Shown here piece after piece: positions 1-6,034 of a stretch of DNA of 6,838 nt (position 1 is its first letter; each line of letters starts with the position of its first letter). The DNA is from Acidobacteriota bacterium (GTDB lineage: Bacteria > Acidobacteriota > Thermoanaerobaculia > Multivoradales > JAHEKO01). The notes beneath the pieces are model-generated. The model worked only from the letters and a program-made list of their open reading frames with translations, was not told the origin of the DNA and made no database searches. Location: positions 1 through 6,838 of the forward strand of contig JAOTUP010000109.1 of NCBI GenBank assembly GCA_029863825.1, in the 5' to 3' direction. Position numbers and translations under genes: made by a program.

Positions 1-1
1 G

Positions 2-421
2 AAGATCGCTGCTCAATCCGGCGCGTTCAACGGCTTCCCGGGTCAGAAGTATCCGAACCTGATGCTCTTCTTCGGCGTGCCCACTCCGGGCCACGACAAC
101 GAGGAAGTGCAGGCGGCCATTCGCGAAGAGATCGAGCGCATCAAGACCGAGCTCATCAGCGACGGCGAGTTGGCCAAGGTCAAGACGCGAGCCAAGGCGA
201 GCCTGGTGAGGAGCCTCGACAGCAATATGGGTATCGCTCGCCAGCTGGGCTACTACCAGGGCATATTCGGGAACTGGCAAGAACTGTTTCGCCGTGTTGA
301 ACGCATCGATGCGCTGACCAAGGAAGACGTCCAGCGCGTGGCGCAGGAGACCTTTAAAGACACCAACCGGACGGTGGCGATGCTCTACACCGAGACCGAG
401 ACCGACGAGGGCACCAACTGA
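2..421 (+). CDS. M16 family zinc peptidase, C-terminal fragment (5' end outside window)
   Basis: The frame is open from the left edge, so only the last 139 residues are visible; base 1 is the end of a preceding codon. The fragment matches the end of an M16 (insulinase/processing peptidase) C-terminal domain. It has a strand ending in FFGVPTPGHDNEEV, a helix with EEIERIKTELISDGELAKVK, then KASLVRSLDSNMGIARQLGYYQ and a closing segment RIDALTKEDVQRVAQETF before NRTVAML. These segments are typical of M16 proteins that act on peptides in the periplasm. The zinc motif HxxEH would lie in the missing N-terminal half, so activity cannot be read here. The next gene lacks that motif, so I infer that this protein is the catalytic partner. 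Its stop overlaps the next start by one base, which implies one transcript and translational coupling. The family call is firm; the exact substrate is unknown. Confidence 0.88.
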   Translation, partial: KIAAQSGAFNGFPGQKYPNLMLFFGVPTPGHDNEEVQAAIREEIERIKTELISDGELAKVKTRAKASLVRSLDSNMGIARQLGYYQGIFGNWQELFRRVERIDALTKEDVQRVAQETFKDTNRTVAMLYTETETDEGTN

Positions 422-423
422 TG
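407..423 (+). promoter_or_regulatory. Coupled stop/start with internal ribosome binding site
   Basis: GAGGG at 407-411 lies inside the end of the upstream M16 gene, nine bases before the ATG at 421. The upstream stop TGA (419-421) shares its last base with that ATG, giving TGATG. This layout supports the chosen start of the second M16 gene and suggests that ribosomes re-initiate there. Such coupling is common for subunits made in fixed ratio. Confidence 0.6.
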
Positions 424-2559
424 ACGCGACAGAACCTACTGGCTCTTTCAATAGCACTTTTGATGCTCGGCGGCGTAGCCGGCACCGTGCCGGCGCAAGT
501 CGAGGACCATCGCGATATCGAGTACCCGGAGCTGGGTGAATTCGTCATTCCGCAGCCGGAAATCTACGAGCTCGACAACGGCCTCAAGGTCTTCATGCTC
601 GAAGACCACGAGCTGCCGCTCATCGAGGTGACGGCGCGGATTCGCACTGGCTCGGTTTACGAACCGATCGAGAAGACCGGCCTGGCGTCCATCATGGGCG
701 AAGTGCAGCGCACCGGCGGGACGGCGGCAATGACGGGCGATCAGATCGACGACTTCCTGGAGGCGCGGGCTGCTTCGGTCGAGACGGGGGTTGCGAACAC
801 AGAGGGATTTGCCTCGATGGACTGCCTCAAAGGCGATTTCGACGACGTGTTCAAGGTATTCCTCGACGTCTTGCGCACCCCGCAGTTCGCCGAGGAGAAG
901 ATCGAATTGGCCAAGGTCCAGGCCAACACCGGGATCGCGCGGCGCAACGACAATGTCAACGGCATCACGTCACGCGAGTTCAATCGCCTCGTCTACGGCT
1001 ACGACTCGCAGCTGGCGCGGATGGAGGAATACGCGACGGTCGCTGCCATCACGCGCGACGATCTCACGGCCTGGCACGCCGCCTACTACCATCCCAACAA
1101 CATCTACCTTGGCGTCGTCGGTGATTTCGACACGGCGGCAATGAAGGAGAAGATCCGCCGAGCTTTCACCACCTGGGAACGCGGCCCTGAGCTCGAGCTG
1201 GCGAAGGTCGGCTACCGGGAGACGCGAGAACCAGGCGTCTACTTCATCGAGAAGACCGACGTAACCCAGGCGAATATTCGGGTTGGGCATCTGGGCATTA
1301 CGCGAGACAACCCCGACTACTTCGCCGTGCAAGTGATGAACGAGATTCTGGGCGGTGGCTTCGCGAGCCGGCTGTTCAGCCGTATTCGCTCGGACCAGGG
1401 CCTGGCGTACAGCGTTGGCGGCGGCGTCGGCTCGTCATTTGCCTATCCCGGAGTCGCCGGGTTCGGCATGTCGACGAAGTCGGAGACGATGGGTGAGGCG
1501 GTCGATTCGCTGATGACCGAGGTGCGAGGCATGTTATCGGAGCCGGCTACCGAGGCCGAACTCGAGCGCGCCAAAGAGTCGATCCTGAACTCCTTCATTT
1601 TCAACTATGTCAGCAAGAGCCAGGTTCTCCGGCAGCAGATGCAGTACGCCTACCATGGGCTGCCGCTCGACTTTCTGGAAACCTATCGCGCCAACATCGA
1701 GAAGGTGACCGGTCCCGACGTCGCGCGAGTGGCGGAAAAGTATCTCCATCCCGACGAGGCGGCGATCCTGGTGGTCGGCAACCCGGCGGATTTCGATCGG
1801 CCGATGTCGAGCTTCGGCGAGTTCGAGACGATCGACATCTCTATCCCGGTGCCGCCGGCCGAGGAGATCGAAATCGTCGATACACCGGAGTCCCGCGCTG
1901 CCGGCAAGGAGATCTTCTCCCGCGTCGTGCGTGCACTGGGCGGAGACGATCCGGCGGCCACATCGGCTGTCCGTACCAAGGCGACGGTTGAGATCAGCGT
2001 GCAGGGCCAGTCGCTGAGTCTCGGCCAGGATTTTCTTGTTGTCTTTCCTGATCGGGTCTTCCAGGCACTGCAGACGCCAGGTGGCGAGCAGATCGTCGTC
2101 GTCGACGGCAACGAGGGGTTCGTCATGGCGGCAGGCCAGTCGCAAGCACTGCCGGCGGATCGAGTGAAGAAACAGCAGGAAGAGCTGCTACGAGACTACC
2201 GGACACTGGTACGCATGGTCGACAACGCCGAGCTCGAGCTGCTGGCGGCAGGCGAGGAGGAGATCGAGGGCGCGGCGTGTGAGATTCTCGCCGTCAGATT
2301 TGGTGAGGTCGCGACGCGATTCTGGGTCGATGCCGAGGGCAAGATCCTGAAGCAGGCGTACCAGGGCGTGCATCCCTTTACGCAGGCGCCGGGCGCCTTC
2401 GAGGTCTTCTTCTCCGAGTATCGGGAGCAAGATGGACGGCTGATTCCCTTCGTTCGCCGGACGAATATCGACGGCAACGAGTTTGCAGTATCTACCGCCG
2501 ATAGCATCGAGGTCGATCCGGAGGTCGACGAGGGGCTCTTCGAAAAGCCAGCCGCATAG
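421..2559 (+). CDS. Exported M16 pseudopeptidase subunit with C-terminal LolA-like domain
   Basis: A 712-residue protein. Residues 1-25 form a signal peptide (MTRQ, then a hydrophobic LLALSIALLMLGGVA core, likely cut after VPA), so it should act in the periplasm. Residues about 45-240 are an M16 N-terminal domain (YELDNGLKVFMLEDHELPL, RTGSVYEP, then AYYHPNNIYLGVVGDFD). Residues about 270-460 are the second M16 domain (MNEILGGGFASRLFSRIRSDQGLAYSVGGG). At 87-95, where active members read GLAHxxEHM, this protein has GLASIMGEV, so both zinc histidines and the catalytic glutamate are lost (S90, G93, E94). R323 and Y330 keep the Arg/Tyr pair used by the non-catalytic subunit of M16B heterodimers. 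Residues about 490-712 are an extra domain of alternating strands (VVVDGNEGFVM, ATRFWVDAEGKILKQ, FFSEYREQDGRLIPF, DEGLFEKP) that resembles LolA-type lipoprotein-sorting folds. That domain call is by pattern only. The protein probably pairs with the product of the upstream gene. Confidence 0.9.
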   Translation: MTRQNLLALSIALLMLGGVAGTVPAQVEDHRDIEYPELGEFVIPQPEIYELDNGLKVFMLEDHELPLIEVTARIRTGSVYEPIEKTGLASIMGEVQRTGGTAAMTGDQIDDFLEARAASVETGVANTEGFASMDCLKGDFDDVFKVFLDVLRTPQFAEEKIELAKVQANTGIARRNDNVNGITSREFNRLVYGYDSQLARMEEYATVAAITRDDLTAWHAAYYHPNNIYLGVVGDFDTAAMKEKIRRAFTTWERGPELELAKVGYRETREPGVYFIEKTDVTQANIRVGHLGITRDNPDYFAVQVMNEILGGGFASRLFSRIRSDQGLAYSVGGGVGSSFAYPGVAGFGMSTKSETMGEAVDSLMTEVRGMLSEPATEAELERAKESILNSFIFNYVSKSQVLRQQMQYAYHGLPLDFLETYRANIEKVTGPDVARVAEKYLHPDEAAILVVGNPADFDRPMSSFGEFETIDISIPVPPAEEIEIVDTPESRAAGKEIFSRVVRALGGDDPAATSAVRTKATVEISVQGQSLSLGQDFLVVFPDRVFQALQTPGGEQIVVVDGNEGFVMAAGQSQALPADRVKKQQEELLRDYRTLVRMVDNAELELLAAGEEEIEGAACEILAVRFGEVATRFWVDAEGKILKQAYQGVHPFTQAPGAFEVFFSEYREQDGRLIPFVRRTNIDGNEFAVSTADSIEVDPEVDEGLFEKPAA

Positions 2560-2583
2560 GGGCTTTGCGGCGAGAGTTCTTTA
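2551..2583 (+). terminator. Weak candidate terminator at the end of the M16 pair
   Basis: GCCGCA (2551-2556) and TGCGGC (2566-2571) form a six-pair GC-rich stem around a nine-base loop that includes the TAG stop. A modestly T-rich stretch, TTCTTTATT, begins six bases later. The stem is short, and the T-tract is interrupted and displaced, so termination here may be partial. It is the only terminator-like signal between the M16 genes and the receptor gene. Confidence 0.3.
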
Positions 2584-2609
2584 TTGATGGAAGGTTGGAG
2601 AAATCCGAA

Positions 2610-2632
2610 TTTTTGAATCCAGGATTCAAAAA
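2610..2632. repeat. AT-rich 23-base palindrome, candidate operator
   Basis: The arms TTTTTGAATCC (2610-2620) and GGATTCAAAAA (2622-2632) are perfect inverted complements around a single A at 2621; the A-run continues to 2634. A transcript would carry U's before and A's after the stem, the reverse of an intrinsic terminator on either strand. The one-base centre also makes a tight DNA-binding dyad more natural than an RNA hairpin. It lies about 290 bases before the receptor start, where a regulator of that gene could bind. The function is inferred from symmetry and position only. Confidence 0.55.
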
Positions 2633-2838
2633 AACGCGTATCTGTCGAAGGTTGATCCCTGACACGTTGTCGGGTACGCTCGCTGCGTCCCGAAGGGGAT
2701 AAAGTCATATATCTCGCTCGAGCTCTTTCTGCTGTGGAGCCTTTCCGAAAACTCCCCAACCCAGACATCCAGGAATTGATGTCGAGACACGGTGAGCGCC
2801 GACTGAGGCTTCGCGCGGATTTAGTCCACTTACGAACC

Positions 2839-2856
2839 GAAGACCCTCGGGTCTTC
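2839..2856 (+). promoter_or_regulatory. Perfect leader hairpin with CTCG tetraloop
   Basis: GAAGACC (2839-2845) and GGTCTTC (2850-2856) form a perfect seven-pair stem closing a CTCG loop; an eighth C-G pair would leave a two-base loop. The next bases are ACGCATTC, with no T-run, so this is not an intrinsic terminator. It sits about 70 bases before the receptor start and could stabilise the 5' leader or form part of a regulatory RNA. Confidence 0.45.
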
Positions 2857-2870
2857 ACGCATTCTGACGT

Positions 2871-2895
2871 CGGTCCCGCCGGAGGGGCGGCACCG
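2871..2895 (+). promoter_or_regulatory. GC-rich hairpin showing GGAGG in its loop, just before the receptor start
   Basis: CGGT (2871-2874) pairs with ACCG (2892-2895) and CCGCC (2876-2880) with GGCGG (2886-2890), with one C-C mismatch between the two helices. The five-base loop GGAGG (2881-2885) matches a Shine-Dalgarno core but lies too far from any ATG in linear distance (18 bases to the ATG at 2904). The hairpin ends eight bases before that ATG and 29 bases before the preferred start at 2925, so it may influence ribosome loading. Confidence 0.4.
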
Positions 2896-2906
2896 GAAAC
2901 CGAATG

Positions 2907-2912
2907 AGGAGG
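2907..2912 (+). promoter_or_regulatory. Shine-Dalgarno site that decides the receptor start
   Basis: AGGAGG at 2907-2912 is a full Shine-Dalgarno core, 12 bases before the ATG at 2925. An in-frame ATG at 2904 overlaps the front of this site and has no well-placed ribosome binding site of its own. I therefore prefer 2925, although the spacing is slightly long. Confidence 0.55.
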
Positions 2913-2924
2913 ATCTTCAGAAGC

Positions 2925-5840
2925 ATGAGGAAAACGCAATTCATTTTTACCTGCTTGGCGCTTGCCATGGTGCTGGTACCGGCGCTCGATGCGCAGGTTG
3001 TCGGCACTATCCAGGGCATCGCCAGCGACGACAGCGGCGCCGTACTCCCTGGAGTGAGCGTCGGAATCGCCAACCAGGACACCGGAGCAGTGCGCACGGC
3101 TTTCACCACCGCCGAGGGTTATTACGTGGTGCCGTCCCTCCCGCCCGGAACCTATACACTCACAGCCACCCTCGAGGGCATGCAGACCGTTCGGCGAGAG
3201 AACGTTTCGCTGCTCACAGGTCAGGTGCTGGATGTGAACTTCCAGCTCGGCGTCGAAACGGTCACCGAGGCGATCACCGTGACCGGTGAGACGCCCCTGG
3301 TCGAGTACAGCCGTTCGAGCGCCGCCTCCTACATTACCGAGGAGGAGATCGCGAAGTACCCCATTCTCGGGCGCGACTTCAAGCAGTTCGCTCTGTTGAC
3401 CCCGACAGTGCAGAACGACCCGATCCGCGGCTTTGTCACCATGGCCGGTCAGCGTGGCATCTATACGGCGATGAACATCGACGGCACTTCGGGAAAGAAC
3501 GCCTTCTTCGGCTATGGCACTGGCGGCGAGGCGACCGAGAACGACGGTGTCGTGGTTGCCCAGGAGTCGGTGAAGGAGTTCCAGGTGGTGACCGCCGGTT
3601 TCGCGCCCGAGCACGGCTCGAGCGGCGGCGGGTACATCAACGTGGTGACCAAGTCCGGCACGAACAATCTCAAGGGCAGTGCTTTCTTTCTCTATACCGA
3701 CGACTCGTTGAAGGCGGATATCCCGGCAAGCCCGCTCGACAAGTCTCGTGGCAACAGTGCCTCGACGCCAGTCGACGAGTTCGAGCGCCAGAACTATGGT
3801 GTTTCCCTCGGTGGACCGATTGCCAAGGACAAGACTCACTTCTATCTCGCCTGGGACCAGACGAGTCGAGACGAGCCCTTCAAGGAAGATCTTCGCAATC
3901 GTGGCGCCTATGACGCGATCCTGCTGCTGGGTCAGAGCAACCCCGATTGGCTGGCCCTGATCGACGGCTATGCGCCGAACAATGACGGCATTGCCGCGGC
4001 GGACGAGGACGAGGGACGCACGGCGTCAGGTCTCTTCGTGCGCTCGGTCGACAACCTCATTCTCTTCGGCAAGGTGGACCACCAGTTCAACGACTCGAAC
4101 ACCGGAACGTTCCGACTGAACTACACGGATTTCGAGCGCTCCAGCACCTGGGCTGACGAGGAATCGCTCAAGACGGAGGAGACCAACTCGATCGTCGCGT
4201 CGCTGCTGTCGGTCATCGGCTCCAACGCCATCAACGAAGCGCGAGTCCGTATCGGCTACGATGATTTGGGGCGGAGTTCTTCCCGCGTTGGGCAGCCGAT
4301 CGAGGCGCAGGTCCGCTTCCGCTTCGGCGCTTTCGACAGTCTGGGCAAGTTCGACTTTCTTCCCATTCTCGCGGACACCGACGAGTTGCACATTGCGGAC
4401 AATTACTCGTATCTCTTCGGCGATCACGACACCAAGTACGGGATCGACTATCAGAGCGACAACATGAAGCAGCTCTTCGCCGGCAGCCTGGATGGCCGCT
4501 ACGACTATCGCAGCCTGGATGATTTCCTCAACAACAACGCGACCCAGGTCCGCATCTACTTCGGCAACGTCAACTTCCCGAACTACGATGAGAAGCAGGA
4601 GGTCATCGGCGTCTACGCACAGGACAACTGGAAGCCGCGTGCGAACCTGACGGTCAACTACGGCCTGCGCTGGCAGGGGACCTACAGCCCGAAAAACCTC
4701 GAGCACGTGCTGCCAGTGGGGACGAGTATTCCCGACGACACCGACAACTTCGCGCCGCGGATCGGATTTGCCTACCAACCGGGCAACGATGCCAAGGATG
4801 TCATCCGTGGAGGCTTGGGCCTGTTCCACGGTCGCACGCCGACGTTGCTTTTCGCCAGCCAGATCCAGGAGAACGGGATCTTCCCCAACTATGGTCGCAT
4901 CACTGTTCGACCAGGCCAGGCCGGCTTCGTGCCGCTGGGCACGCCGATCGACAACTTCAATCCGCCGCGCGACACGATTCCGTCAACCTCGTACTTCGAT
5001 CCGAATTTCGAGGACGCCGAGACCTTGCGCTTCAACCTCGGTTACGAGCGTGAGCTGACGGATGACTGGTCGGCCGGTGTGGACATGGTCTACGCCGAGG
5101 GCTCCAAGCTGCAGCGGAACGATGACCTCAATCGCCAAGTTGCGGGGTATGACGAGTTCGGCCGGGTTATCTACACCGGTAACTTCAGTCGACCGAATCC
5201 CGACTTCAATACCATTTTCGTCCGCTTCTCGAACGGCGATTCGGAGTACACGGCGTTGACCTTGAGGGCCAAGCGACGCTACGCCGGCCGTTATCAGCTG
5301 CAGGCGCACTACACCTGGTCGAAGGACGAGTCAAACGACGACAACGAGCGCAGCGCGACGTCGGTCACGATCAGCGATCCGTCGAATCTCAACTACGAGT
5401 GGGGACTGTCGGACCGCAATGTCGAGAACCGCTTCGTCGTCAGTGGGTTCGTCGACCTTGGCGCCGGCTTTTCTCTGAGCGGTGGTGTCGAGTATCGATC
5501 GGGTACGCCATGGACGATTCTCGACCCCAACGACAACATTCACCGGTTCCCGGGCTTCAACGGTCCGGATGCCCGAGGTGTCGTCAACGGCAAGCTGGTC
5601 GAACGCAACTCCGAAACCAACCAGTCGTCGACGAGGGCGAACATTCGGATCGCGAAGACGTTCGACATCGGCAACTACGGCATCGAGCTGTTCGGCGAGG
5701 CCTTCAACCTGTTGGACGAGGAAGCCTTCAGCGTCATCAGCAATCAGCGAGAGGTCGGCGATCCGGAGTTCGGCATTCCCGACAGCCAGGCCATCGGCCA
5801 GCAGCAGTTCCAGCTCGGCGTTCGGTTCAGCATGAACTAG
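2925..5840 (+). CDS. Oar-type TonB-dependent outer-membrane receptor with N-terminal carboxypeptidase-regulatory domain
   Basis: A 971-residue outer-membrane protein (978 if the ATG at 2904 is used). Residues 1-23 (MRKTQFIF, hydrophobic core, PALDA) are a signal peptide. Residues about 25-110 form a carboxypeptidase-regulatory, transthyretin-like beta-sandwich (VVGTIQGIASDDSGAVLPGV, FTTAEGYYVVPSLPPGTYTL). EAITVTG at 115-121 resembles a TonB box. The plug spans about 122-247 and ends with the conserved GGGYINVVTKSGTN. The rest is beta-barrel, with family landmarks NYGLRW near 578, FAPRIGFAYQP then VIRGGLGLFHGR, HYTWSKDESNDDNERS near 796, and FNLLDEEAF near 927. The family uses proton-motive energy through TonB to move large substrates; Oar relatives have been tied to peptide, protein or polysaccharide handling. 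The substrate here is unknown. The C-terminus ends FQLGVRFSMN rather than with a terminal aromatic residue. A leader precedes the gene and a strong terminator follows it, so it may be monocistronic. Confidence 0.92.
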   Translation: MRKTQFIFTCLALAMVLVPALDAQVVGTIQGIASDDSGAVLPGVSVGIANQDTGAVRTAFTTAEGYYVVPSLPPGTYTLTATLEGMQTVRRENVSLLTGQVLDVNFQLGVETVTEAITVTGETPLVEYSRSSAASYITEEEIAKYPILGRDFKQFALLTPTVQNDPIRGFVTMAGQRGIYTAMNIDGTSGKNAFFGYGTGGEATENDGVVVAQESVKEFQVVTAGFAPEHGSSGGGYINVVTKSGTNNLKGSAFFLYTDDSLKADIPASPLDKSRGNSASTPVDEFERQNYGVSLGGPIAKDKTHFYLAWDQTSRDEPFKEDLRNRGAYDAILLLGQSNPDWLALIDGYAPNNDGIAAADEDEGRTASGLFVRSVDNLILFGKVDHQFNDSNTGTFRLNYTDFERSSTWADEESLKTEETNSIVASLLSVIGSNAINEARVRIGYDDLGRSSSRVGQPIEAQVRFRFGAFDSLGKFDFLPILADTDELHIADNYSYLFGDHDTKYGIDYQSDNMKQLFAGSLDGRYDYRSLDDFLNNNATQVRIYFGNVNFPNYDEKQEVIGVYAQDNWKPRANLTVNYGLRWQGTYSPKNLEHVLPVGTSIPDDTDNFAPRIGFAYQPGNDAKDVIRGGLGLFHGRTPTLLFASQIQENGIFPNYGRITVRPGQAGFVPLGTPIDNFNPPRDTIPSTSYFDPNFEDAETLRFNLGYERELTDDWSAGVDMVYAEGSKLQRNDDLNRQVAGYDEFGRVIYTGNFSRPNPDFNTIFVRFSNGDSEYTALTLRAKRRYAGRYQLQAHYTWSKDESNDDNERSATSVTISDPSNLNYEWGLSDRNVENRFVVSGFVDLGAGFSLSGGVEYRSGTPWTILDPNDNIHRFPGFNGPDARGVVNGKLVERNSETNQSSTRANIRIAKTFDIGNYGIELFGEAFNLLDEEAFSVISNQREVGDPEFGIPDSQAIGQQQFQLGVRFSMN

Positions 5841-5882
5841 ATCACGGGTGTGAGTTCACTCGAGCTACGAGTTCGAGTCTCG

Positions 5883-5918
5883 AGGGCCTCCCGCGGGAGG
5901 CCCTTTCTTTCGTTTTTT
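5883..5918 (+). terminator. Strong intrinsic terminator of the receptor gene
   Basis: GGGCCTCCCG (5884-5893) and CGGGAGGCCC (5894-5903) form a perfect palindrome that folds into a GC-rich stem with a small CGCG loop; A5883 can pair with T5904. TTTCTTTCG and then six T's (5913-5918) follow directly. The signal starts 42 bases after the receptor stop. On the opposite strand no T-run follows the stem, so it acts in one direction. Confidence 0.9.
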
Positions 5919-5950
5919 CCAGGGACTCACCAGCAGGCTCCCTGGTGAGT
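5919..5950. repeat. Overlapping, mutually exclusive hairpins in the convergent spacer
   Basis: ACTCACCAG (5925-5933) pairs perfectly with CTGGTGAGT (5942-5950) around an eight-base loop. CCAGGGA (5919-5925) can instead pair with TCCCTGG (5939-5945). Both helices use bases 5942-5945, so they cannot form together. No T-run follows on either strand. It may be a transcript-end stabiliser for one of the convergent genes or a small switch; there is no evidence to choose. Confidence 0.4.
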
Positions 5951-6007
5951 TGCGGCATGGCCGAAGACGGGTAGCGACCTGCTGGAGGAGACAGCCCCTT
6001 CCAATCA

Positions 6008-6023
6008 GCCGACCCGTGTCGGC
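6008..6023 (-). terminator. Candidate 3'-end hairpin of the TPR gene
   Basis: Read on the minus strand, GCCGAC (6023-6018), loop ACGG, then GTCGGC (6013-6008) gives a perfect six-pair GC-rich stem 11 bases past the TPR stop. There is no T-run after it, so it is at best a weak intrinsic terminator or a 3'-end stabilising structure. The right arm can also pair with a second GCCGACCC that lies at the end of the TPR coding region (6047-6040). Confidence 0.3.
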
Positions 6024-6034
6024 ATCGCCACGGC

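Larger units (their letters stand above)
2560..2924 (+). other. Non-coding leader region before the receptor gene
   Basis: This 365-base stretch holds no convincing gene on either strand. The first 80 bases are clearly more AT-rich than the flanking genes. Short inverted repeats are spread along it. CCC-t-GACA pairs with TGTCGGG (2657-2674). TCCC pairs with GGGA (2688-2699). GACATC pairs with GATGTC around eight bases (2764-2783). Two stronger hairpins at 2839-2856 and 2871-2895 and the palindrome at 2610-2632 are listed separately. The length and structure suggest a promoter plus a long 5' untranslated leader for the receptor gene, possibly with post-transcriptional control. I could not match it to a known riboswitch class, and no promoter is clear enough to place the transcription start. 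Confidence 0.5.

Noticed and set aside
2590..2654. A direct repeat GAAGGTTG at 2590-2597 and 2647-2654.
   Set aside because: Only eight bases, two copies, no flanking similarity; close to chance for a region of this size.
2652..2680. A sigma70-like promoter: TTGATC, 17 bases, TACGCT.
   Set aside because: The -35 match is four of six and the -10 match only three of six. Such matches are common by chance, and the consensus of this organism is unknown.
2797..2810. GCCGACTGAGGC, which resembles the cobalamin riboswitch B12 box.
   Set aside because: The match is broken by an extra base and the other conserved cobalamin riboswitch segments are absent upstream.
2196..3839. A 547-codon open frame on the minus strand spanning the M16 end, the leader and the receptor start.
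   Set aside because: It is antisense to two well-supported genes and its translation shows no recognisable domain, with basic and low-complexity stretches. Long stop-free antisense frames are expected in GC-rich DNA.
3960..4016. An EF-hand or dockerin-like acidic stretch in the receptor (APNNDGIAAADEDE).
   Set aside because: The first aspartate of a calcium loop is missing and the segment lies in a predicted surface loop of the barrel, where acidic residues are common.
5868..5882. A tRNA T-arm look-alike, CGAG-TTCGAGT-CTCG, after the receptor gene.
   Set aside because: No acceptor, D-arm or anticodon arm can be placed around it and no CCA end follows. The similarity is limited to one arm and is probably chance.
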